Source: Oceanihabitans sp. (lineage in GTDB: Bacteria; Bacteroidota; Bacteroidia; Flavobacteriales; Flavobacteriaceae). Taken from it: a stretch of DNA of 11,423 nucleotides. The notes beneath the pieces were generated by a model that did no database searches, was not told where the DNA came from, and saw only the letters and a list, made by a program, of their open reading frames with translations. Within the stretch, counting starts at the first letter, position 1. Each line of letters starts with the position of its first letter. Positions 5,513-11,423 of the stretch are shown piece after piece. Location of the stretch: NCBI GenBank assembly GCA_018067265.1, contig JAGPUY010000225.1, positions 1-11,423 on the forward strand, given 5' to 3'. The translations under genes were made by a program, and so were the position numbers.

Positions 5513-6826
5513 TTACTCTGCGTTATCTAAAAAATCTTTTACTTTCTCGGTCAGTTTATCTAAAAACGAACGTCTTTCTTTTACTGGTTGTATTGCTTCT
5601 GTTTCTTCTTTTGTCTCTTCCATTAGAGAATCGGATTCCTCCACAATAACTTCGGCTTTTTTTCTTTCATTTCTTTTTAAGCCATCCATTACTAAACCTA
5701 CAGCTGTAGCGAACAACGGACTTGTAATCTCACCATCACTATCTCCTGCAAGATGCTCATTAGGAAACCCTATTCTGGTATCCATTCCTGTTATATACTC
5801 TACTAATTGCTTTAAATGCTTTAATTGTGCGCCACCACCAGTTAAAACGATTCCTGCTATAAGTTTCTTTTTTTGTTCTTCATGACCATAATTTTTAATC
5901 TCTACATATACTTGCTCCACAATTTCTACTACGCGAGCATGAATAATTTTAGAGAGATTTTTTAATGTGATCTCTTTTGGCTCTCTACCTCTTAATCCAG
6001 GGATAGAAACAATTTCATTGTCTTTATTTTCTCCTGGCCAAGCAGAACCAAATTTTATTTTTAAAAGTTCGGCTTGCTTTTCTATAATAGAACAGCCTTC
6101 TTTTATGTCTTCTGTAATTACGTTTCCTCCAAAAGGAATCACAGCAGTATGTCTAATAATACCATCTCTAAAAATGGCTAAATCGGTGGTTCCTCCTCCA
6201 ATATCGATAAGTGCAACACCTGCTTCTTTTTCTTCTTGGCTTAATACGGCATTGGCAGACGCTAAAGGCTCTAGCGTAACTCCTTCCAGATCTAATCCTG
6301 CACTTTGTATACACCTTCCTACATTTCGGATAGAAGAAACTTGTCCGACTACCACATGGAAATTAGCTTCCAATCTTCCGCCATACATTCCTACTGGTTC
6401 TTTTATTTCGGCTTGACCATCTACTTTATACTCTTGTGGTAAAACATGAATAATTTCTTCACCAGGAAGCATTACCAATTTATGAACTTGATTGATTAAT
6501 CGATCTATATCTTCTTCATCGATAACCAATTCTGAATTTGCTCGCGTAATATAATCGCTATGTTGCAAGCTTCTTATATGCTGACCAGCAATACCAACGG
6601 TTACGCCTTCAATTTTCATCCCTGCCGCAGTTTCTGCTTCTTGAACTGCTAATTGAATGGATTGAATGGTTTGCGTAATATTATTTACTACACCACGATG
6701 GACACCAAGGCTTTTAGATTTACCAATACCTAAAATCTCAACCTTACCATATTCATTTTTACGACCAATCATAGCCACAATCTTTGTGGTTCCGATGTCT
6801 AATCCTACTGCTATATTATTCTCCAT
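5513..6826 (-). CDS. ftsA: Cell division protein FtsA
   Basis: FtsA is the actin-like ATPase that anchors FtsZ filaments to the inner membrane and recruits later division proteins. The 437-residue product shows the phosphate-1 loop LDIGTTKIVAMIG (9-21), the 1C (SHS2) region in roughly 85-165, the phosphate-2 loop LIDIGGGTTDLAIF (206-219) and the adenosine motif IVLTGGGAQL (326-335). After a Glu-rich linker (392-416), the C-terminus RRSFLDKLTEKVKDFLDNAE forms an amphipathic helix with regularly spaced Phe/Leu and Lys, the expected membrane-targeting sequence. It starts 3 bp after ftsQ and ends 32 bp before ftsZ, consistent with translation from one message. I see nothing atypical. Confidence 0.98.
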   Translation of the reverse strand: MENNIAVGLDIGTTKIVAMIGRKNEYGKVEILGIGKSKSLGVHRGVVNNITQTIQSIQLAVQEAETAAGMKIEGVTVGIAGQHIRSLQHSDYITRANSELVIDEEDIDRLINQVHKLVMLPGEEIIHVLPQEYKVDGQAEIKEPVGMYGGRLEANFHVVVGQVSSIRNVGRCIQSAGLDLEGVTLEPLASANAVLSQEEKEAGVALIDIGGGTTDLAIFRDGIIRHTAVIPFGGNVITEDIKEGCSIIEKQAELLKIKFGSAWPGENKDNEIVSIPGLRGREPKEITLKNLSKIIHARVVEIVEQVYVEIKNYGHEEQKKKLIAGIVLTGGGAQLKHLKQLVEYITGMDTRIGFPNEHLAGDSDGEITSPLFATAVGLVMDGLKRNERKKAEVIVEESDSLMEETKEETEAIQPVKERRSFLDKLTEKVKDFLDNAE

Positions 6827-6829
6827 AGT

Positions 6830-7549
6830 TTACGTTTTGGTGCACACTACTTGGTTATCAAACTGTAAATTAACTTTACTGTAACTATTAAGTGTTTTTT
6901 CTTTTAACGCTTTTTGATAAAATACCTTTAGGTTATTTATCTTTTTATCTAATTGATTTAAATCCCCTAAATGCACTATAAAAGTGGATTGTCTCAATTT
7001 TAAATGAACACTGTTGTCTTCATTTTGATGAATCTCGATAACATACTTATTTAAAAACGCATCGTTATTTATCTTTTCTGCTATTTTAAACACATTATCT
7101 AACGCATCTTTGTTCACTAAACCGGTCACCAAAGGTACTCTTGCTGCATGATTAGAAGACAAAGGCATATAATCTCCTTGGTCATCTATATAATACGACG
7201 TGTTAGCACTAACTCTAGCTACAGGTTTTTTTTGTTTCACTTCTGCTTTAAGTTCCCCATTTACAGAAAGATACACTTCGGCAGATTTGATCATAGGATT
7301 AGAATTCAGGGCAGATTCTAATTTATTCAAATCTAAAATTTCTTTAGATGCCTTTGTAGTAGTTCCTTGATTTTGTATTAACAACTTACTAACATTAGCC
7401 TGCGTGATAAACAAGTTATTATCGCCTAAAAACTGCACTTGAGGTTGGGATACATTTCTAACCTTATTTTTCGTTGCCGAAAAAGCATACAAAAACACCA
7501 CTAATACTAGTAGTACAAACATTTTTATATAATTCCAGTTAACGTTCAC
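6830..7549 (-). CDS. ftsQ: Cell division protein FtsQ (non-ATG start overlapping murC)
   Basis: FtsQ is a single-pass inner-membrane protein that links cytoplasmic FtsA/FtsZ with periplasmic division proteins. The product (239 residues from GTG) has a short cytoplasmic N-terminus (NVNWNYIK), one membrane helix (about 10-25, MFVLLVLVVFLYAFSA) and a periplasmic part with a POTRA-like region (about 38-110, including NPMIKSAEVYLSVNG) and a beta domain. No ATG exists at the family's usual start: the frame offers TTG at 7550-7552, then GTG at 7547-7549, and the next ATG is at 7520-7522, cutting into the membrane helix. I prefer GTG because the resulting N-terminus resembles the family's MKINWNYIK pattern from memory. 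The start overlaps the end of murC by 11 nt (14 if TTG is used), implying translational coupling. Identity rests on the position between murC and ftsA plus the topology. Confidence 0.92.
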   Translation of the reverse strand: MNVNWNYIKMFVLLVLVVFLYAFSATKNKVRNVSQPQVQFLGDNNLFITQANVSKLLIQNQGTTTKASKEILDLNKLESALNSNPMIKSAEVYLSVNGELKAEVKQKKPVARVSANTSYYIDDQGDYMPLSSNHAARVPLVTGLVNKDALDNVFKIAEKINNDAFLNKYVIEIHQNEDNSVHLKLRQSTFIVHLGDLNQLDKKINNLKVFYQKALKEKTLNSYSKVNLQFDNQVVCTKT

Positions 7550-8894
7550 CAAGCAATGCTTTTTTAATCTGTTTCACTTCTGCTCCAATATCACCAGCAC
7601 CAATAGTTAAAATTATTTGTGCTTTACTCTCTTTTATTTTTGCAACCAACTCCTTTTTAGTAACAAGTTGTTTGTTTTTATTCTCTATTTTTTCTAATAA
7701 CCAACGAGAAGTCACGCCTTCCATTGGCATTTCTCTTGCTGGATAAATATCTAATAATAGTACTTCATTAAACTGCGACAAACTTTTAGCAAAATCATCT
7801 ACAAAATCTTTTGTTCTAGAAAATAAGTGCGGTTGAAAAATGGCTAACACTTCCTTATCTGGGTACATTTCTCGAACAGCTTGATGTACTGCATTAATTT
7901 CTTCTGGATGATGTGCATAGTCATCTATAAACACCAATTCTTCCGTTTTAATCTGATACGTAAATCTGCGTTTCACACCTTTATAAGATGCTAAAGCTTT
8001 GGCGAGCTGCTGGTGAGGGCAACCATATTCTACAGCCATCGCCAAGGCTACTAACGCATTCGACAAATTATGTCTACCAGGCAGGTTAAATTGAACTCTT
8101 TCTAGTGTTGTATTTGGCATCTTCACATCAAATACATACGCACCGTTTTCTATTTTTATATTTTTTACGGAATAATCGGAATCGTCTTCAATTCCGTAAG
8201 TAATTCCTTTTAGCGGTAGTCCATTTTTAACAAATAGCTTTCCGTTAGGTTTTATTTTTTCTGAAAAATCTTTGAATGTTTTAATTAACTCGGAAGCATC
8301 TCCATAAATATCTAAATGATCTGCATCCATAGATGTTATGCATGCTAAATCTGGCGACAAAGTTAAGAAGGATCTATCAAATTCATCTGCTTCTACCACA
8401 GAAACTTTGTTTCCGTTTAAGATTAAATTAGAATTGTAGTTTTCGCTTATTCCTCCTAAGAAAGCAGTTAATTCTACATTACATTCGTATAGCAAATGCC
8501 CCAAAATACTTGTAGTTGTTGTTTTACCATGCGTTCCAGCAACAGCTAAACAAAATGTGTTTTCTGTAATTAAACCTAGAATCTCAGATCGCTTTAAAAC
8601 AGTAAAATTTCTATCGTTTTTAAAATAAGCAAGTTCTCTATTATCCTTTGGAACTGCCGGAGTATAAACCACCAAAGTGGTATCATAATTTAAAAAAGCA
8701 TCTTCCACTTTTGCTATGGAATCTTCAAAATGAACTTTAATACCTAAATCCACCAAACTATCGGTGATTTCCGTTTGGGTTTTATCATAACCTGCTACGT
8801 TTTTATTACTCGCCTTAAAATAGCGTGCAAGCGCACTCATGCCAATGCCACCAATGCCAATAAAATAGATGTTATGTATGTTGTTTAAGTTCAT
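7539..8894 (-). CDS. murC: UDP-N-acetylmuramate--L-alanine ligase MurC
   Basis: MurC is the cytoplasmic ATP-dependent ligase that adds L-Ala to UDP-MurNAc, the first step in building the peptidoglycan stem peptide. The 451 residues hold the three Mur domains in order: a UDP-substrate Rossmann domain with FIGIGGIGMSALARYF (11-26); a central ATPase domain with P-loop AGTHGKTTTT (119-128), EADEFDRSF (168-176), DADHLDIYG (190-198) and GRHNLSNALVAL (273-284); and a C-terminal domain with DDYAHHPEEI (324-333) and QPHLFSRT (354-361). Length is normal. It lies between murG and ftsQ. Its last codons overlap the ftsQ start, and it is preceded by a 50-bp spacer carrying a palindromic repeat. Confidence 0.98.
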   Translation of the reverse strand: MNLNNIHNIYFIGIGGIGMSALARYFKASNKNVAGYDKTQTEITDSLVDLGIKVHFEDSIAKVEDAFLNYDTTLVVYTPAVPKDNRELAYFKNDRNFTVLKRSEILGLITENTFCLAVAGTHGKTTTTSILGHLLYECNVELTAFLGGISENYNSNLILNGNKVSVVEADEFDRSFLTLSPDLACITSMDADHLDIYGDASELIKTFKDFSEKIKPNGKLFVKNGLPLKGITYGIEDDSDYSVKNIKIENGAYVFDVKMPNTTLERVQFNLPGRHNLSNALVALAMAVEYGCPHQQLAKALASYKGVKRRFTYQIKTEELVFIDDYAHHPEEINAVHQAVREMYPDKEVLAIFQPHLFSRTKDFVDDFAKSLSQFNEVLLLDIYPAREMPMEGVTSRWLLEKIENKNKQLVTKKELVAKIKESKAQIILTIGAGDIGAEVKQIKKALLGER

Positions 8895-8902
8895 TAATTC
8901 AA

Positions 8903-8930
8903 GACACTTCGACTACGCTCCGTGTGACAT
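8903..8930. repeat. Interspersed palindromic repeat, TTCG...CTC...TGAC family, copy 2, in the murG-murC spacer
   Basis: ACAC (8904-8907) and GTGT (8922-8925) form the arms around CTTCGACTACGCTC, and TGACAT follows. The core CTTCGAC, GCTC and TGACAT are shared with the copy at 11246-11274, but the arms differ in sequence and still pair. It fills most of the 50-bp gap between murG and murC and would be transcribed within the operon. Confidence 0.7.
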
Positions 8931-8944
8931 TTTATTATTTAATA

Positions 8945-10039
8945 TTATATGTTTAACAGTTTTTCAACTTCGTCTACTATTTCTTTAGTAGCATTTACTA
9001 ATGCTAGCTTTTTTATATTCGCTCCTAATTCTTTTTGTTTCTCTGGTGACGCCATTAATTGGGTAAACTTGTTTTCAAAATCTACCACCAAGTCACTTTC
9101 ATTAATTAACATCGCTGCATTTTCATTTACAACAGCCATCGCATTTTTAGTTTGATGATCTTCTGCAACATTTGGCGACGGAATAAAAATAACTGGCTTC
9201 CCAACAATACACAACTCACTTACCGAACCTGCTCCTGCTCTTGAGATAATTACATCTGCTGCTGCATAAGCCAAGTCCATGTTATTTATAAACTCATACA
9301 GTTGCACCTGCTTTTCATTACCATCAATTTTATACGTTTTGTAATACAGTTTTCCGCACTGCCAGATCACTTGTATGTTTAAGGTATTAAAATAATCTAA
9401 CTCTGCTCGTATTAGTTCATTAATGCGTCTTGCACCTAAACTTCCGCCAATAACCAAAAGCGTTTTCTTTCCTTCAATTAGATTAAAATATTTTTTAGCC
9501 TCGGCAACTTTAGAATCGATATCTAATAAATCTTGACGCACAGGGTTTCCTGTTTTAATCATTTTTTCTTTCGGAAAAAAGCGTTCTAAACCATCATAGG
9601 CAACACAAATTTTCTGCACCTTTTTAGATAGCAGTTTGTTTGTAATTCCCGGATATGAGTTTTGTTCCTGTATTAAAGCAGGCACGCCGTTGGAAGTTGC
9701 CATTTGCAACAATGGTCCGCTTGCAAATCCTCCGGTACCAATAGCGATATCTGGTTTAAACTGCTTTATTATTTTCCTTGCATTATACAAACTACTTAAT
9801 AACTTAAATGGAAACATCGCATTCTTAAAGGTAAGCTTACGCTGAATACCTGAAATCCAAAGTCCTTTGATAGCAAAACCAGCTTGAGGCACTTTTTCCA
9901 TTTCCATTCTATCTTTTGCGCCAACAAACAGAAACTCTGCATCTGAAAAACGAGACTTTAGTTCATTAGCAATAGCGATTGCAGGGTAAATATGCCCTCC
10001 AGTTCCTCCTCCAGATAATATGATTTTATACTTCTTCAT
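8945..10039 (-). CDS. murG: UDP-GlcNAc:lipid I N-acetylglucosaminyltransferase MurG
   Basis: MurG is a GT28-family glycosyltransferase that acts peripherally at the inner leaflet of the inner membrane and transfers GlcNAc from UDP-GlcNAc to lipid I, giving lipid II. The 364 residues show the N-domain glycine loops GGGTGGHIYPA (10-20) and GTGGFASGP (101-109) and the conserved EQNSYPG (125-131). The C-domain has GGSLGARRIN (198-207), SRAGAGSVSEL (266-276) with the family Glu, and AEDHQTKNA (292-300). Length is typical. The ATG overlaps the ftsW stop codon by one base (TAATG), which suggests coupled translation. The product is the substrate of the upstream FtsW. Confidence 0.98.
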   Translation of the reverse strand: MKKYKIILSGGGTGGHIYPAIAIANELKSRFSDAEFLFVGAKDRMEMEKVPQAGFAIKGLWISGIQRKLTFKNAMFPFKLLSSLYNARKIIKQFKPDIAIGTGGFASGPLLQMATSNGVPALIQEQNSYPGITNKLLSKKVQKICVAYDGLERFFPKEKMIKTGNPVRQDLLDIDSKVAEAKKYFNLIEGKKTLLVIGGSLGARRINELIRAELDYFNTLNIQVIWQCGKLYYKTYKIDGNEKQVQLYEFINNMDLAYAAADVIISRAGAGSVSELCIVGKPVIFIPSPNVAEDHQTKNAMAVVNENAAMLINESDLVVDFENKFTQLMASPEKQKELGANIKKLALVNATKEIVDEVEKLLNI

Positions 10040-11232
10040 TAAATTGCTTCACTTAAAACCTCTAACGGATTATCTTCACTATTTTCTTTATTCTTATCTT
10101 CTTCTCGCTTTGCACTTACACTTAATACAATACCAATTGCGAGGCAAGTCATCCAAATAGAAGTTCCTCCACTACTCACTAATGGTAATGTTTGTCCGGT
10201 TACAGGAAATAACTCTACCGCAACCGCCATATTTATTAATGCTTGAAAAACGATTGGCAAACCAACTCCAAGCACCAAGAGTTTACCAAAAATGGTATCT
10301 GATTTTTGTGCTACAATTACGATTCTAAACAGTAACCACATGTATAATATCATGAGTAAAAAGCCTCCTATTAAACCGTATTCTTCTACTATAATTGCAA
10401 AGATAAAATCGGAGGATGATTGTGGTAAAAAGTTTTTTTGAATACTTTTCCCTGGACCAACACCTTGAATTCCACCAGAAGCAATTGCTGTTTTCGCATG
10501 CTCTATTTGATAGTCTGCTTCGGTATTATCATCATTAGAGAAACTATCAATCCTACTCATCCAAGTATCAATTCTATTTGGCATTGCATCTGGAAACGCC
10601 TTTGCAACCAAAACAAAGAGCACCAACGCTAAAATACCCGAACCAATAATCACCGCTAAATACCGTAAAGGATAACCTCCTAAAAACACCAACACAACCA
10701 CCATAACAAACATAATTGCAGCGGTTGAAAAATTCGCTGGAAGTATAAGAATTAAGATTAGAAATACAGGGATCCAAAGCGGCAAAATAGTTTCGACAAA
10801 AGTAATTTCTTTTTCTTGAATTTTAGACATATATCTTGCTACATATACCATGAGTACAACTGCTGCCAGAGTAGATGTTTGAAAAGACATATTTACTATT
10901 GGAATTTGAATCCAACGACTTGCATTTGCTCCTTCAATAGTAGTTCCTTGCAGCATAGTAACAACCAATAATACAAATACCACAGGAATCATAACCATCG
11001 ACAAACCTCTAAAATATCGATACGGAATTTTATGCACGCCATACATTATAGCGAAACCTAGAAACAAATGCATAAAGTGCTTAATAAAAAAAGAAAAGGT
11101 ATTCCCTGTACCACCAACGTAAGCTAAATTGCTTGCTGCACTGTACACAGGTAAAAACGAAAAAATAGCCAATAGCGCTGCTATTGCCCAAATTAACCGA
11201 TCCCCTTTTATGTTATTAAATATTTCTTGCAT
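10039..11232 (-). CDS. ftsW: Septal peptidoglycan polymerase FtsW (SEDS family)
   Basis: FtsW is the SEDS glycosyltransferase that polymerises lipid II at the septum together with a class B penicillin-binding protein. The 397 residues contain about ten hydrophobic segments. Family landmarks are ASRWIQIP (104-111), the long periplasmic loop with YQIEHAKTAIASGG (241-254) and GVGPG (257-261), SSDFIFAIIVEEYG (273-286) holding the proposed catalytic Asp at 275, and GQTLPLVSSGG (346-356). The usual QPSE-LAK motif reads QTSTLAA (118-124), which I believe is the common Bacteroidota form. Position between murD and murG supports FtsW over its paralogue RodA. It is separated from murD by a 59-bp spacer with a palindromic repeat and overlaps murG by one base. 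Confidence 0.96.
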   Translation of the reverse strand: MQEIFNNIKGDRLIWAIAALLAIFSFLPVYSAASNLAYVGGTGNTFSFFIKHFMHLFLGFAIMYGVHKIPYRYFRGLSMVMIPVVFVLLVVTMLQGTTIEGANASRWIQIPIVNMSFQTSTLAAVVLMVYVARYMSKIQEKEITFVETILPLWIPVFLILILILPANFSTAAIMFVMVVVLVFLGGYPLRYLAVIIGSGILALVLFVLVAKAFPDAMPNRIDTWMSRIDSFSNDDNTEADYQIEHAKTAIASGGIQGVGPGKSIQKNFLPQSSSDFIFAIIVEEYGLIGGFLLMILYMWLLFRIVIVAQKSDTIFGKLLVLGVGLPIVFQALINMAVAVELFPVTGQTLPLVSSGGTSIWMTCLAIGIVLSVSAKREEDKNKENSEDNPLEVLSEAI

Positions 11233-11245
11233 TTCTTATTTTAAT

Positions 11246-11274
11246 GAGATGCTTCGACAAGCTCAGCATGACAT
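11246..11274. repeat. Interspersed palindromic repeat, TTCG...CTC...TGAC family, copy 3, in the murD-ftsW spacer
   Basis: ATGC (11249-11252) and GCAT (11266-11269) form the arms around TTCGACAAGCTCA, and GACAT follows. It shares CTTCGAC, GCTC and TGACAT with 8903-8930. The inner GCTT-CGAC-AAGC can form an alternative small hairpin. It occupies the middle of the 59-bp spacer between two operon genes. Confidence 0.7.
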
Positions 11275-11291
11275 TTCACTTATTTATTGTA

Positions 11292-11423
11292 TTATAAACT
11301 TCTTACTGCGTCTTTAAATTGTCTTCCTCTATCTTCATAGTTTTCAAATAAATCAAAACTCGCACAAGCTGGAGACAACAATACATTATCACCAGATTCG
11401 GCAACCTTATAAGCTATTTTTAT
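11292..11423 (-). CDS. murD: UDP-N-acetylmuramoyl-L-alanine--D-glutamate ligase MurD, C-terminal end (partial)
   Basis: Only the last 43 residues are in the window; the gene continues past the right edge. The sequence VLLSPACASFDLFENYEDRG followed by RQFKDAVRSL is the characteristic MurD C-terminus, in which SPACASFD and F-x-x-RG-x-x-F contribute to the substrate site. MurD is the cytoplasmic ligase that adds D-Glu to UDP-MurNAc-L-Ala, the step after MurC. Its place directly upstream of ftsW matches the standard dcw order. Confidence 0.95.
   Translation of the reverse strand: MKIAYKVAESGDNVLLSPACASFDLFENYEDRGRQFKDAVRSL

Noticed and set aside
4059..6884. Several open frames on the + strand opposite ftsZ, ftsA and ftsQ
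   Set aside because: They run antisense to strongly conserved genes, have low-complexity products and no recognisable domains; they are shadows of real genes.
8949..11317. Small + strand frames opposite murG and ftsW, a frame overlapping the end of murD, and a 67-codon - strand frame inside ftsW
   Set aside because: They overlap conserved genes in other frames and have no motif or plausible start signal.
1..11423. CRISPR array, insertion sequence with transposase, rRNA or origin of replication
   Set aside because: There are no regularly spaced repeats, no transposase or integrase frame, and no rRNA or DnaA-box cluster. The repeats present are single short palindromes or tRNA fragments.

Overview
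The window looks like the chromosome of a member of the Flavobacteriia (Bacteroidota). The reasons are low GC, A-rich leaders without Shine-Dalgarno sites, a FtsZ of 680 residues with a long acidic linker, the order murD-ftsW-murG-murC-ftsQ-ftsA-ftsZ followed by a YqeY gene, a tRNA gene without encoded CCA, and short GC-richer palindromes in the spacers. I cannot name genus or species from the sequence alone.

Layout. Bases 1-2160 are AT-rich accessory DNA on the + strand. They hold the C-terminal part of a large protein ending in a Vsr/MTES_1575-type nuclease domain plus a GreA/GreB-like tail (2-799), a gene-poor stretch with a possible 27-residue membrane peptide (800-1259), and a secreted protein of unknown function (1260-2006). 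Bases 2111-2632 form a compact mosaic on the - strand: a complete tRNA-Arg(UCG) with its terminator, a GIY-YIG nuclease gene ending 5 bp before the tRNA, a duplicated 5' half of the same tRNA broken exactly in the anticodon loop and split by a 20-bp palindrome, and a more decayed third copy. Bases 2720-3169 encode a GatB/YqeY-family protein. From 3438 to the end, all on the - strand, lies the division and cell-wall (dcw) cluster in the transcription order murD (partial), ftsW, murG, murC, ftsQ, ftsA, ftsZ, closed by a hairpin-plus-U-tract terminator at about 3285-3327.

How the genes work together. MurD and MurC add D-Glu and L-Ala during synthesis of the UDP-MurNAc-pentapeptide. MurG turns lipid I into lipid II, and FtsW polymerises lipid II at the septum. 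FtsQ links the periplasmic and cytoplasmic parts of the divisome, FtsA tethers FtsZ to the membrane, and FtsZ forms the ring. Tight junctions (1-nt ftsW/murG overlap, 11-14-nt murC/ftsQ overlap, 3-nt ftsQ/ftsA gap, 32-nt ftsA/ftsZ gap) suggest one transcript. The two wider spacers each hold a palindromic repeat of one family.

The part most worth following up is the tRNA-Arg/GIY-YIG mosaic. It looks like an element that entered a tRNA gene after wobble base 34 and restored the gene by supplying a new 5' half, possibly more than once. Second are the interspersed palindromes whose stems differ in sequence but keep their pairing, and the nuclease/GreA-like fusion. The dcw genes themselves look ordinary for the phylum.
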